From: JASHPR01 sp963833885
GTDB lineage: Bacteria > Actinomycetota > Actinomycetes > Streptosporangiales > Streptosporangiaceae
Direction of reading: 5' to 3'
NCBI GenBank assembly: GCA_963833885.1
Contig: CAWHZU010000007.1
Span: 124,001-188,000 of the forward strand
Length of the DNA stretch: 64,000 nucleotides
Under the pieces are notes generated by a model. The model made no database searches and was not told the DNA's origin. It saw nothing but the letters and a program-made list of their open reading frames with translations. How positions within the stretch are numbered: position 1 is the first letter of the stretch; every line of letters begins with the position of its first letter. Position numbers and translations under genes: made by a program. This document shows, in pieces, positions 9,376 through 18,140 of this stretch.

Positions 9376-9411
9376 AAGCCTTTCCGTACTCGCCGCCGGA
9401 AGGAGTTCTAG

Positions 9412-10638
9412 ATGCCAGCCAGCCACCCGTACGTGATCGTCGGAGCGATGCTCACCGGTGCCAAGGCCGCCGAGACCCTCAGGGAGGAGGGGTTCGACGG
9501 CGCCGTTGTGCTGATCGGCACCGAAGACCAGCTCCCCTACGAGCGGCCGCCGCTGTCCAAGGGCTACCTGCTGGGCAAGGATGCCCGGGACTCGATCTTC
9601 GTGCATGACGAGGGGTGGTACTCGCAGAACAACGTCGACCTCCGGCGTGGCACGACCGTGGCCTCGGTAGACCGGTCCGGCCACCGGATCACGCTCGACG
9701 GCGGCGAGTCGGTGCCCTACGAGAAGCTGCTGATCAGCACCGGCGCCTCGCCGCGGCGGCTGGACATCCCCGGGGGCGACCTCGACGGCGTCCACTACCT
9801 CCGCACGGTGGGAGACTCCGAGAGCCTCTCTGCCGCGCTGCGCGGCGGCGGCCAGGTGGTCATCGCCGGGGGCGGCTGGATCGGCCTCGAGACCGCGGCC
9901 GCCGCGCGCGAGTACGGGTGCGAGGTCACGATCCTGGAGCCGGAATCCGGCGTCCTGCGGCGGGCGCTGGGCCCCGAGGTCGGCGAGATCTTCGCCGACC
10001 TGCACCGCAGTCACGGGGTGACGTTCCGGTTCGGCGAGAGCCTGAGCGAGGTGACCGGCTCCGGCGGTGCCGTCACCGGAGCGATCACGTCGTCGGGAGA
10101 GGAACTGCCCGCGCGCACCGTCATCATCGCGGTCGGTGTCGCGCCCAACACCGGGCTCGCCGTCGACGCCGGTCTCGAGGTCGACAACGGCATCGTGGTC
10201 GACCAGCAACTGCGCACCTCTGATCCCAACGTCTTCGCGGCCGGTGACGTGGCCAACGCGTTCAATACCCTGCTCGGCCGCAGGATCCGGGTCGAGCACT
10301 GGGGGAACGCGCTGGCCAGCGGCCCGGTCGCGGCGCGCTCGATGCTCAGCAAGGTCGCCGTCTACGACTGGGTGCCGTACTTCTTCAGCGACCAGTACGA
10401 CCTCGGCATGGAGGTCGCCGGGCTGCCCGAGCCGGGAACCTACGACGACGTCGTCTACCGCGGCGACAAGGACTCCCTCGAGTTCATCGCGTTCTGGCTG
10501 GCCGGCAGCGTCGTGGTGGCCGGGATGAACGTTAACGTCTGGGACGTCAACGACGACATCCAGGCCCTGATCCGGGCCGGCGCCGAAGTCGACGTCGACC
10601 GCCTGACCGACCCCGACGTTCCGCTCACCGACCTATAA
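9412..10638 (+). CDS. FAD-dependent NAD(P)H oxidoreductase, ferredoxin/rubredoxin reductase type
   Basis: A 408-residue two-dinucleotide-fold flavoprotein. The N-terminal FAD motif is VIVGAMLTGAKAAETL (usually GGGLAG or GASLAG, so the third glycine position is altered). The central NAD(P) motif is VIAGGGWIGLETAAAA, and the second FAD contact is FAAGDVANAF. A reductase C-terminal domain follows. Such proteins pass electrons from NAD(P)H to a [2Fe-2S] ferredoxin or rubredoxin, often for a P450 or dioxygenase; no partner is encoded nearby. AAGGAG 6 bases before ATG 9412 supports the start. Its stop codon ends 3 bp before the inverted repeat that opens the antiporter cassette. Confidence 0.92.
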   Translation: MPASHPYVIVGAMLTGAKAAETLREEGFDGAVVLIGTEDQLPYERPPLSKGYLLGKDARDSIFVHDEGWYSQNNVDLRRGTTVASVDRSGHRITLDGGESVPYEKLLISTGASPRRLDIPGGDLDGVHYLRTVGDSESLSAALRGGGQVVIAGGGWIGLETAAAAREYGCEVTILEPESGVLRRALGPEVGEIFADLHRSHGVTFRFGESLSEVTGSGGAVTGAITSSGEELPARTVIIAVGVAPNTGLAVDAGLEVDNGIVVDQQLRTSDPNVFAAGDVANAFNTLLGRRIRVEHWGNALASGPVAARSMLSKVAVYDWVPYFFSDQYDLGMEVAGLPEPGTYDDVVYRGDKDSLEFIAFWLAGSVVVAGMNVNVWDVNDDIQALIRAGAEVDVDRLTDPDVPLTDL

Positions 10639-10641
10639 CCC

Positions 10642-10672
10642 CAAGGCCGGTTAGTTAAGCGAGTTGCCTGGC
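10642..10672 (+). repeat. Left 31-bp inverted repeat of antiporter cassette
   Basis: It begins CAAGGCCGGTTAGTTAAGCG and ends GTTGCCTGGC. It is perfectly complementary to 12229-12259. Identity breaks at the flanking base on both sides, so the repeat unit is 31 bp. Confidence 0.95.
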
Positions 10673-10709
10673 GCCTGAGGGCTCCGAGGAGACCGGCTGG
10701 ACATCACTC

Positions 10710-12092
10710 TCAGGCGGTGCTGAGTTCGTCTTCCGGCTCGGCCTCGTTGTGAAGTGGCTCTTCTCCGGCCTGGGTGAGCCGGTCGGCGACGCGCTCAAGC
10801 CAAGATCCGGCCAGCAGTGAGGTCACGATCGAGAGCATCACCAGGCTGACGAAGAAGGTCTGGTTGATGATGCCTGCGGCAAAGGCCGTCGAGGCGAGCA
10901 CGATTCCCGGTCCGCCGCGGGCGTTCATCGCAATCGCCAGGCTCGCGGACATGAAACTGTTCTCGCGGGACAGGCGCGCTCCCAGGTAGACGCTGACTGC
11001 TTTCGCAGCACAAGCGAAGGCGAGGAAGCCGAGGAAGAACAGCACGGCGAAGTGGTGAATCAGGTCGAGCTGGATGCCGATGATCGCGAAATAGACGGGG
11101 ATGAAGAAGCCGAACGAGACACCAGCGAGTGCGTTGCGCTCCGGTACGATTTCGTCGCCAGTGGCCATCGCGACGGTGATTCCGGCGACGAACGCGCCGT
11201 ATAGGGGTACGAGGCCCAGCGCGAGCGCAGCCGCCGACAGTGCGAGCATCCATACGAGCTGGCTGGCGACAGGGCTGCGGCGGGCCATGGGGTTGGCCCG
11301 GATGCCGATCAGCGCCTTGTAGGCGCGTCCGCCGAGGGTGAGTGCCAGGCCGAGGAACAGCACGGCGACTGCCGTGTGGTAGATGCCGCTTTCGGCCACA
11401 GTGTGGATTTTCAGCGCTGCCGGGACACCGAACGTCGTGCTGCCGTTGGCTTGCACGAGGCCGATCGTGACCGCGAGGACGACATACAGCACGATGTCCT
11501 CGATGACGGCGACCGACAGCACGATGCGGGAGAAGCGCGTGCCCAGCAGGCCGGTGTCGTGCATGATCCGCGAGATAACCGGGATGCTCGTGACTGCTAC
11601 TGCCATCCCGAACACCAAGGTAAGCGCCGGCTTGTTGCCAGCAGCGCCAATGAAATTGCTGGCACCCAGCACCGCTACCAGGCCGAGCCCGGCCGCGAAT
11701 GGCAGCACGAGACCGAATGACGCGATGAGCCCGACCGTGCGTACTGCGTTGCGCTGAATCAGCCGCCGCATCTCTGCGCCTGCGGCGAACATCAGCAGCA
11801 GCAGGCCCAGCTGGTAAACCGCCCCCAGCGCGGCAGCCGACGAGCCGCTCGCCGGGAAGATCCAGTGCTGGACGCCCGGGAAGGCCGCGCCCAGGGCCGA
11901 GGGCCCGAGCAATATGCCGCCTACAATCTCGCCGATCGCGCGCGGTTGCCTGAACCGCGCGAACAGGGCACCCACGCTGTGCGCGGCCAGCAGGAGGACA
12001 GCCAGCGCGATCAGCAGCCGGGCAAGATCAGCGTCTGTGAAGGACAATGTCCCTACCTGGGGCTCGTTTCCGCGGGGACGGTGTTCGGACAT
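10710..12092 (-). CDS. Cation/proton antiporter, CPA2 (KefB/NapA-like) family
   Basis: A 460-residue membrane protein with about 12-13 hydrophobic segments, typical of monovalent cation:proton antiporters. Family features include FRQPRAIGEIVGGILLGPS near the N-terminus and the charged residues in the SVAVIEDIVLYVVLA helix, where the conserved acidic pair region lies. There is no C-terminal TrkA-N domain, so it is a short member. It would exchange Na+ or K+ for H+ across the cytoplasmic membrane. ATG 12092 was chosen because upstream residues look non-coding. A TTGACA at 12121-12116 on the gene strand is too close to this ATG for an ordinary leader. It is the only gene within the 31-bp inverted repeats. 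Confidence 0.9.
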   Translation of the reverse strand: MSEHRPRGNEPQVGTLSFTDADLARLLIALAVLLLAAHSVGALFARFRQPRAIGEIVGGILLGPSALGAAFPGVQHWIFPASGSSAAALGAVYQLGLLLLMFAAGAEMRRLIQRNAVRTVGLIASFGLVLPFAAGLGLVAVLGASNFIGAAGNKPALTLVFGMAVAVTSIPVISRIMHDTGLLGTRFSRIVLSVAVIEDIVLYVVLAVTIGLVQANGSTTFGVPAALKIHTVAESGIYHTAVAVLFLGLALTLGGRAYKALIGIRANPMARRSPVASQLVWMLALSAAALALGLVPLYGAFVAGITVAMATGDEIVPERNALAGVSFGFFIPVYFAIIGIQLDLIHHFAVLFFLGFLAFACAAKAVSVYLGARLSRENSFMSASLAIAMNARGGPGIVLASTAFAAGIINQTFFVSLVMLSIVTSLLAGSWLERVADRLTQAGEEPLHNEAEPEDELSTA

Positions 12093-12228
12093 CAGTACAG
12101 TAAAACGGACATGCGTGTCAATGAGCCCCAAGGATTCCGGACCGACGCGCAACGGGCACAGAGCGGGCACTACGTCCCATGAAGGTCCCGGCGCTGCGGT
12201 ACGAACGTGGCACCGACACACCTTGACA

Positions 12229-12259
12229 GCCAGGCAACTCGCTTAACTAACCGGCCTTG
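12229..12259 (-). repeat. Right 31-bp inverted repeat of antiporter cassette
   Basis: Exact reverse complement of 10642-10672. It lies 137 bp upstream of the antiporter start and 3 bp from the stop codon of the neighbouring HAD gene. Confidence 0.95.
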
Positions 12260-12262
12260 CCG

Positions 12263-12973
12263 CTAACCCACGTCCGTGCCGAGGATCGCGGCGACCACCA
12301 GGTCGGTGCCGGCCAGGTTGGGCAGCACCGCGTGCGCCCCGGCGGCGGCGAGCTCGCCAACGGTGAACGCGCCGGTCGCCACGCCAACCGCCCGGGCACC
12401 GGTAGTCAGCGCCGCCTCGACGTCGAGTGGCGTGTCCCCGACGATCACGGTGGCGTCGCCGCTGAAGTCCGTCCGGTACGCACGCGACGCGTTACGCCGG
12501 GCCTGGTGCACGAGCTCGGCCCGGACCTCGTGCATGCTGCCGTAAGCTCCCGCGTCCAGGTCCAGGTGCTCGGTCAGGCCGAGCGGGCCGAGCTTCACCT
12601 CCGCCAGCGGCCTGATGTTGCCGGTCAGCAGCGACTGGACCACGCCGCGCCCGTCAAGCCGGGCCAGCGCTGCCATGGCCTCGGCGGCTCCGGGCAGGAT
12701 CCGCGCCCGCTCCACCACCAGGTCGGCCAGGCCGGGGGCGTGGGCCGCCATCAGCCGGTGGAACGCGTCGACGTGCTGCCGCGGGTCGTCCAACCCGGCC
12801 AGGGTCAGCACCTCGGCGACGATGGCCCGGTCGGTACGCCCGGCCATGGACCCTGGCTGCGGCATGTCCGGGCCGAACATCTCGCCAAACACGGTCTGGT
12901 ACAGCTCCCGGCCAATCCCGTTGGAGTCGATCAGCGTGTAGTCAACGTCCCACAGGACCAGCAGCCGGCGCAC
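12263..12973 (-). CDS. HAD-superfamily hydrolase, phosphoglycolate phosphatase-like
   Basis: A 236-residue haloacid-dehalogenase-type phosphatase. Motif I is LWDVDYTLID (nucleophile Asp in DxDxT), motif II is the Thr in SLLTGN, motif III is the Lys in AEVKLGPLG, and motif IV is VIVGDTPLDVEAA. A helical cap domain sits between motifs I and II, as in PGP/beta-phosphoglucomutase-type members. Substrate cannot be assigned. The start is GTG 12973. It follows the glycolipid-binding-like gene by 5 bp, so the two are probably co-transcribed. Confidence 0.88.
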   Translation of the reverse strand: MRRLLVLWDVDYTLIDSNGIGRELYQTVFGEMFGPDMPQPGSMAGRTDRAIVAEVLTLAGLDDPRQHVDAFHRLMAAHAPGLADLVVERARILPGAAEAMAALARLDGRGVVQSLLTGNIRPLAEVKLGPLGLTEHLDLDAGAYGSMHEVRAELVHQARRNASRAYRTDFSGDATVIVGDTPLDVEAALTTGARAVGVATGAFTVGELAAAGAHAVLPNLAGTDLVVAAILGTDVG

Positions 12974-12978
12974 GCGAC

Positions 12979-13599
12979 TCAGGCCATCCGGCCGAGGCCC
13001 GGGTAGTCGACGACCACCCCTTCGGCGTCGAAGGTGACGTCAGCGGAGAAGTCGCCGCTTTCGTACCGGATCACGCTCAGCGGTCCCGGCCAGGGCAGCC
13101 CGGGCTCGAACGCCGGGCCGCTGCGCAGGTGGGTGTAGAGCTGGCGGGACGGCGTGACGGCCAGCCACGGGACGCTGACCCAGGCCATCAGGAACTCGGC
13201 CGGGTCGCCGCCGCCGAGCAGGCCGCGGCGCAGCACCGGCATCGTGTTCGTGACCGGGCATTCCCCGAGGTCGCAGTCGAGGGCATCGGCAAAGGCCGCC
13301 GGGTCGCCGCCCGCTGGCGGCGCGCCGGGCACGCCGGGGTCGCCATCCGATCCGGCGTCGACGGCCCAGCCATCGCGCGGATCGCGGGTCAGCTCGAGGT
13401 GGCGCCCCCAGCCCGCGCCCCAGGCCCGCACCGAGAGCCGGCGCGTGGCAAAGCCGTCCTGGCAGTCGAGCTCGTACTCCAGCCGGTAGGGGACCGGGTC
13501 GCCGCTGACGGCCACGCCGACCGCCCGCAACTCGCCGCCGCCGAGCTCGAGCTCGGCGAACTCGGCCCCGCGTTCCTTGATCCACGTGATCGCGCGCAC
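12979..13599 (-). CDS. Putative glycolipid-binding domain protein
   Basis: A ~206-residue protein resembling the uncharacterised 'putative glycolipid-binding' family. It has a strand-rich N-terminal half with Val/Tyr-rich pairs (PYRLEYELDCQDGFATRRLS) and a later Asp/Cys-containing segment (DALDCDLGECPVTNTMPVLR) that this family shares. No signal peptide is present, so it is probably cytoplasmic. GTG 13599 gives the family-like beginning MRAITW; an upstream TTG at 13608 is the alternative, and neither has a clear ribosome-binding site. Function is unknown; assignment rests on remembered family character rather than a search. Confidence 0.65.
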   Translation of the reverse strand: MRAITWIKERGAEFAELELGGGELRAVGVAVSGDPVPYRLEYELDCQDGFATRRLSVRAWGAGWGRHLELTRDPRDGWAVDAGSDGDPGVPGAPPAGGDPAAFADALDCDLGECPVTNTMPVLRRGLLGGGDPAEFLMAWVSVPWLAVTPSRQLYTHLRSGPAFEPGLPWPGPLSVIRYESGDFSADVTFDAEGVVVDYPGLGRMA

Positions 13600-13715
13600 G
13601 AGCGGCAATCTTACGGCTGCCCGGCGCGCGGCCGGTGTTGGCCTGTTCTGCCAGTGGCGAGGACTAGACTCGCCGGGACGGTTAGCAGGTGCACGGGGAT
13701 CGGCGGTGGGCAGAC

Positions 13716-15673
13716 GTGGCAGGCCGGATCCGCGACGAAGATATCGCGCTGGTCCGTGAGCGCTCCGCCGTCGAGGAGGTCGTGGGGGAGTACCTGCAGC
13801 TCCGCAGCGCCGGCGGCGGCTCGCTCAAGGGCCTGTGCCCGTTCCACGACGAGAAGACGCCGTCCTTCAACGTCACCCCGGCCCGCGGGCTCTGGTACTG
13901 CTTCTCCTGCACCGAGGGCGGCGACGTCATCAAGTTCGTGCAGCGGATCGAGAACCTGAGCTTCGCCGAGGCCGTCGAGCGGCTCGCGGCCAGGGCCGGG
14001 ATCGAGTTGCGGTACGAGCAGGGCGGGCGCGTCCCGGGACGTGACCATTCCCAGCGCAGGCGGCTGATTGAGGCGCACCGCGCCGCCGCGGATTTCTACC
14101 TTGAACGGATAGCTGCCCCCCAGGCTGGCTCCGCTCGCGCGTTTCTCTCGTCGCGGGGGTTCGCGGAGGCCGACTGGGCGCGGTTCGGCATCGGTTACGC
14201 GCCCGCCGAGTGGGACGCGCTGACCCGGCATCTGCGCGGCCGCGGGTTCACCGACGACGAGCTGCTCAGCGGCGGGCTGGCGAAGCAGGGCAGGCGCGGC
14301 CCGATAGACATGTTCCGCAACCGGCTGATCTGGCCGATCAGGGACCTGCACGGGGACGTGATCGCGTTCGGGGCCCGCAAGCTGGCCGAGGACGAGGACG
14401 GCCCGAAGTACCTGAATACCCCGGCGACCCCGCTGTTCAACAAGAGCGATCAGTGCTCTACGGGGCGGATCTGGCCAGGCGGGACATCGGGCAGCGCCGC
14501 CAGGCGGTGATCGTGGAGGGCTACACCGACGTGATGGCCTGCCACCTGGCCGGGATCACCACGGCGGTGGCGACGAACGGGACCTCGTTCGGCGCTGGCC
14601 ACATCAAGATCCTGCGGCGGCTGCTGCTGGACTCGGACAAGTTCCGTGGCGAGGTCATCTTCACCTTCGACGGGGACGCGGCCGGTCAGAAGGCGATCGG
14701 GCGCGCGTTCAACTTTGAAGACGAATTCGTCACGCAGATGATGTGCTCGGTGCAGCCCGACGGCCTTGACCCGTGCGACCTGCGGCTCAAGCACGGCGAC
14801 GCTGCGGTCAGGGACCTGATCGCCCAGCGCGTCCCGTTGTACGAGTTCGCCATCCAAAGCGAGCTTCGCAAGCACAACCTCGAAACCAACGAAGGGCGCC
14901 TCGCGGCGCTGGACGCCGCCGCGGCGATCGTCGGCCACATCAAGGACTACGGCCTGCGGGACCGGTACGCGGTAAGCCTGGACCGCTGGCTGGGCATGAT
15001 GGATGAGGACTTCGTGCTGGCTCGGGTCCGCGCGCGTGCTCCGTCCACGCCAGCGCAGCGCCGGGCCGGGCGCACCGGCGCCGCTGGCCCGAACGCCCGG
15101 CCGCGGCAAAACGGCGCCGTGAACGGGGGAGCGGAGAGGGCCGGGGACGCCGGCGGAGGGCGCGGCGCCCCGGAGGTCCGCTACAACACGAAAGACCCGG
15201 TGATACAGACCGAGCGCGAGGCGCTGAAGCTCGCGGTGCAGCGGCCCGCGCTCTGCGGGCCCGCCTTCGACGCGCTCGGGGCCGAGACGTTCACCGCCCC
15301 CGTGCACGCGGCGGTGTTCGGCATCATCGCCGAGTGCGGCGGCGCAGGCCTGGCGTCTGGCGGCAGGGAATGGGCCGAGCGACTGCGCGAAGCCGCGCCC
15401 GATGACCGGGCGCGCGGGTTCGTGACGAGCCTCGCGGTGGAACCGCTGCGGGCGCCCCGGTCCGACGGCGAAGCGGATGCCCGGTACGCGGACGCGATCC
15501 TGGCGCGCGTTGAGGAGCTGTCGGTGAGCAGGGAGATCGCGACGATCAAATCGCGGCTGCAGCGGCTGAGCCCGGTCGACGCGACGGTCGCGTACAACCG
15601 GATGTTCGGTGATCTCGTGTCCCTGGAGCAGCGCCGGAAGGGGCTGTCGGACCGCGGCTCAGGTGCGCTGTAA
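13716..15673 (+). CDS. dnaG: DNA primase DnaG, interrupted by a single-base frameshift
   Basis: Primase that lays RNA primers for replication. The zinc-binding domain is visible (CPFHDEKTPSFNV, then WYCFSC), followed by the catalytic core and TOPRIM domain (VIVEGYTDVMACHLAG; FTFDGDAAGQKA) and a C-terminal helicase-binding region. The frame breaks near 14451-14455. Residues up to KSDQ are in one frame, and VLYGADLARRDIGQRRQAV continues in another. One added G there (CAG-GTG instead of CAGTG) restores a continuous 652-residue protein, the normal length. GTG 13716 gives the usual start MAGRIRDED. As dnaG is essential and normally single copy, a sequencing error is most likely. Confidence 0.93.
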
Positions 15674-15769
15674 TCGCTGCGTACACAGATAGGGCCAATC
15701 CCGTTACTACCCTCAAGGTGACAATATTAGATCCACGCAACGCCTGTTTCGTGACGCACACTTGTCTCC

Positions 15770-16918
15770 ATGAGCCTTACGGTTCTGCCCCCGGTTGATC
15801 AAGTAACTGACCTTGTTTCGCGCGCCAGGGAACGCGGGACGGTCGCGATGGCCGAGCTCACGACGACGTTCGATCGCTGTGAGTTGCCAGCGGACGCCGT
15901 CGAGGGCGTCCTCCGGCTGCTGGCCGATGAGGGTGTCGAAATCATCGAGGCCCCCCCGGAAGATCAGGACGACCTGAGACGCGAGGTCCAGGACGGCGCC
16001 AGACGTGCGGTCACAGGGGACCTGGTCCGGATCTATCTGCGTGAGATCGGCAGAGTGCCGTTGCTCACCGCGCAGGACGAGGTCGATCTGGCCAAGTCGA
16101 TCGAGGCCGGCCTGTTCGCGGAGGAGAAGCTCCAGGGTGACCGCGCGGCATGCGGCGGCACTCTGCTTTCCGACCTCGCGCAGCTCGCCACCGACGGGAT
16201 GCAGGCCAAGCAGCGGCTGATCGAGGCCAACCTGCGGCTCGTGGTGTCGATCGCCAAGCGGTACATCGGCAGGGGCCTGGTCTTCCTCGACCTGATCCAG
16301 GAGGGCAACCTCGGCCTGATCCGGGCGGTGGAGAAGTTCGACTACACCAAGGGCTACAAGTTCTCCACGTACGCCACGTGGTGGATCCGGCAGGCGATCA
16401 CCCGCGCGATCGCGGACCAGGCGCGCACGATCCGGATCCCGGTGCACATGGTCGAGACCATCAACAAGATGGCGAGGATCCAGCGCCAGCTGCATCAGGA
16501 CCTGGGACGCGAGGCCACCCCGGAGGAGATCGCGGAGGAGATGGGGCTGACCCCGGAACGGGTCGCCGAGATCCAGCGCATCGCCCAGGAACCGGTGTCG
16601 CTGCAGTCGCCGATTGGCGAGGAGGACTCCGACCTCGGTGACTTCATCGAGGACGCCGACGCCGTGGTGCCGATGGAGGCGGCGGCGTTCATCATGCTCC
16701 AGGATCAGCTGGAGCAGGTGCTCGACAACCTCTCGATCCGTGAGCAGCGCATCATCCAGCTTCGGTTTGGCCTGACCGACGGGCATCCGAGGACGCTGGA
16801 AGAGGTCGGCCGGGAATTCGGCGTGACTCGTGAGCGCATCCGCCAGATCGAGTCCAAGACGCTTGCCAAGCTGCGCCATCCCAGCCGCGCGCAGATGCTG
16901 CGCGAATATCTTGCGTAG
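15770..16918 (+). CDS. RpoD/SigA-family RNA polymerase sigma factor
   Basis: A 382-residue sigma-70 of the primary or group-2 type. It has a short region 1.1-like domain (residues 10-65), region 1.2 (AVTGDLVRIYLREIGRVPLL), region 2 (DLIQEGNLGLIRAVEKFDY and YATWWIRQAITR), region 3 (MVETINKMARIQRQ) and region 4 ending in the HTH EVGREFGVTRERIRQIESKT. Directly following dnaG recalls the classical dnaG-rpoD arrangement of macromolecular-synthesis operons, so it may be the housekeeping factor. Length (shorter than HrdB) also fits a group-2 paralog, so no symbol is given. A 40-bp tandem repeat array follows the gene. Confidence 0.95.
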   Translation: MSLTVLPPVDQVTDLVSRARERGTVAMAELTTTFDRCELPADAVEGVLRLLADEGVEIIEAPPEDQDDLRREVQDGARRAVTGDLVRIYLREIGRVPLLTAQDEVDLAKSIEAGLFAEEKLQGDRAACGGTLLSDLAQLATDGMQAKQRLIEANLRLVVSIAKRYIGRGLVFLDLIQEGNLGLIRAVEKFDYTKGYKFSTYATWWIRQAITRAIADQARTIRIPVHMVETINKMARIQRQLHQDLGREATPEEIAEEMGLTPERVAEIQRIAQEPVSLQSPIGEEDSDLGDFIEDADAVVPMEAAAFIMLQDQLEQVLDNLSIREQRIIQLRFGLTDGHPRTLEEVGREFGVTRERIRQIESKTLAKLRHPSRAQMLREYLA

Positions 16919-16969
16919 CTTTCACTGCTGAATCACGAATTGCAGCGCCGCTAACTCAACCAAGCCCAT

Positions 16970-17094
16970 GGGTGTTTGGTTTAGGGGGTATGCGGGGGCG
17001 GAGCCCGCAGGGTGTTTGGCTTGGGGGTATACGGGGGGCGGAGCCAGCAGGGTGTTTGGTTTGGGGGGTATACGGGGGGCGGAGCCCCCCGCAG
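16970..17094 (+). repeat. Three tandem ~40-bp direct repeats
   Basis: Copies begin at 16970, 17010 and 17050, an exact 40-bp period. Each begins GGGTGTTTGG(T/C)TT and contains a G-rich core, TATRCGGGGGCGGAGCC. Each core can fold into a G/C hairpin, and the third is perfect. It lies between the sigma factor and a hypothetical gene. The unusually G-rich, T-containing composition differs from coding DNA on either side. Confidence 0.9.
17074..17090 (+). terminator. Perfect G/C hairpin at the end of the repeat array
   Basis: GGGGGGC-GGA-GCCCCCC forms a 7-bp stem with a 3-base loop, without a U-tract. It is about 155 bases after the sigma-factor stop and could act as a terminator of the dnaG-sigma unit. 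It may alternatively be just the best-conserved repeat core. Confidence 0.5.
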
Positions 17095-17139
17095 GGATCA
17101 ATACCGGGAATTGTCGGTTCCGTCAGTGAGAATGGGACC

Positions 17140-17658
17140 GTGGGATCTGGCGTAAAGGTTGGCAGCCTGCTTCGGGAGGCGCCGTTCGGCCTGCATGCGC
17201 GCTTTGGCGAGCGGGTCGAGGGGCGGGTCTGGTTCCACTTGGTGGCGCTGGCCGCGATGACCAATACCGGCGATCCGGTCATCGTCGGGGGTAAGGGTCC
17301 CGGCCGCGGGAATTACGGCCTCGTGCCCGCCGGTACCTACCGCAACTATGCCGGGCTGGTAACCGGGAACGCGGTGGACGACGATTTCACCGACCTGACC
17401 GTCCGCGCCACCATCGGCGCGACCCCGCCCCGGCACTTGCTGGACGTGGAGGGCGCACTGGTCGTCAGGTTCAATCCCAGGGAAGTCGCTGAGTGGGTCG
17501 AGCACATCGCCAGGAACGCGATGAGCTTCGGCGGGCCGATGGACGACACGGCCAGGGAGTACGCGCAGCGGATCGCCCCGTTCACGACGCTGACCGACGA
17601 GGACCTGGCAGCGCTGGACGCCTTCCCCGGCGACGAGGACGAGGCAGCGCACGGCTGA
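17140..17658 (+). CDS. Hypothetical protein
   Basis: A 172-residue protein I do not recognise. Coding character (G/C at third positions) is clear from about ten codons after the chosen GTG 17140 to the stop; ATG 17257 is an alternative start giving 133 residues. Visible features are a Gly-rich stretch (VIVGGKGPGRGNYGLVPAGTY), a strand-rich middle and an acidic C-terminus. There are no membrane segments or signal peptide. It sits directly after the 40-bp repeats and ends ~120 bp before the convergent YtxH-like gene. That short gap contains GGGCTTAGCCC, a weak hairpin. Confidence 0.6.
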   Translation: MGSGVKVGSLLREAPFGLHARFGERVEGRVWFHLVALAAMTNTGDPVIVGGKGPGRGNYGLVPAGTYRNYAGLVTGNAVDDDFTDLTVRATIGATPPRHLLDVEGALVVRFNPREVAEWVEHIARNAMSFGGPMDDTAREYAQRIAPFTTLTDEDLAALDAFPGDEDEAAHG

Positions 17659-17780
17659 TCTAGACATTCGCCGCGCCGGCTGCGCAAGGTGCCCTGCCGT
17701 CCCCCTGGCCAGATCGGGCTCGGCTGGGCTAGCCGGGTCGGCGGTCAGCCTGTCGCTAGTCGCCTCGGGCTTAGCCCGGG

Positions 17781-18140
17781 CTAGTCGTGCCGGCGGTCAG
17801 TCGCGGCCAAATGGCCGTTGCCCGACGTGTCCGCGTCGCCGTCCTGCTTCTTGTGGCCGTTGCGCTGGCGCAGGCCGGCCACCTGATCGCCGACCTTGCC
17901 CTTTGCGGTGCTCGCCAGCTTCGGCACCCGGTCCTGAATGCCGTCGGTGACCTTCTGCTTCGCCGTCTTGGCCAGCCCCGCAGCCTGGGCCTGAACCGCG
18001 CCGGCGGCCTGCTGTGCGGCCGGGCTGTCGGCCACGCGACGGCCGACAGCCTTGATCTGGTCGTAGCGCTCGCGGCCTGCCCGCGCGCCGAGAACGAAGC
18101 CGGCGGCGAAGCCGCTGAGGAACGTGATTCGATATCGCAT
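17781..18140 (-). CDS. YtxH-like small membrane-associated protein
   Basis: A 119-residue protein with one N-terminal hydrophobic segment (FLSGFAAGFVLGARAG) followed by a basic, Ala/Lys/Gln-rich helical tail, the general look of the YtxH family. That family is linked to cell-envelope or general stress in other bacteria; a role here is not shown. ATG 18140 is supported by GGGAGAG 8 bases upstream; a longer frame to 18173 lacks this. The C-terminus is hydrophilic and probably disordered. Confidence 0.72.
   Translation of the reverse strand: MRYRITFLSGFAAGFVLGARAGRERYDQIKAVGRRVADSPAAQQAAGAVQAQAAGLAKTAKQKVTDGIQDRVPKLASTAKGKVGDQVAGLRQRNGHKKQDGDADTSGNGHLAATDRRHD

Larger units (their letters stand above)
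10642..12259. mobile_element. Inverted-repeat-bounded antiporter cassette (candidate mobile or invertible segment)
   Basis: A 1618-bp segment has identical 31-bp sequences in opposite orientation at its two ends and carries one gene, a cation/proton antiporter. No transposase or recombinase is encoded inside. The left end follows the oxidoreductase stop by 3 bp and the right end precedes the HAD gene stop by 3 bp, so the segment exactly fills the space between two convergent genes. No clean target-site duplication is visible; the flanks share only TAACCC, offset differently on the two sides. Size and ends resemble an insertion sequence whose transposase was replaced by a passenger, but an invertible switch is equally possible. 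Confidence 0.5.

Noticed and set aside
12094..12121. TTGACA-N16-TGTACT promoter for the antiporter
   Set aside because: The -10 would lie 2 bp from the chosen ATG, leaving no room for transcription to start before it; kept only as a note.
10636..12269. TAACCC on both sides of the antiporter cassette as a target-site duplication
   Set aside because: The two copies do not abut the repeat ends equally (directly adjacent on the left, 4 bp away on the right), so this is probably coincidental.
14440..14460. Programmed ribosomal frameshift in dnaG
   Set aside because: No slippery heptamer or following pseudoknot was seen, and three other genes here have the same kind of one-base defect, favouring sequence error.
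16970..17094. Possible CRISPR array
   Set aside because: The 40-bp units are contiguous with no unique spacers and no cas genes are nearby.
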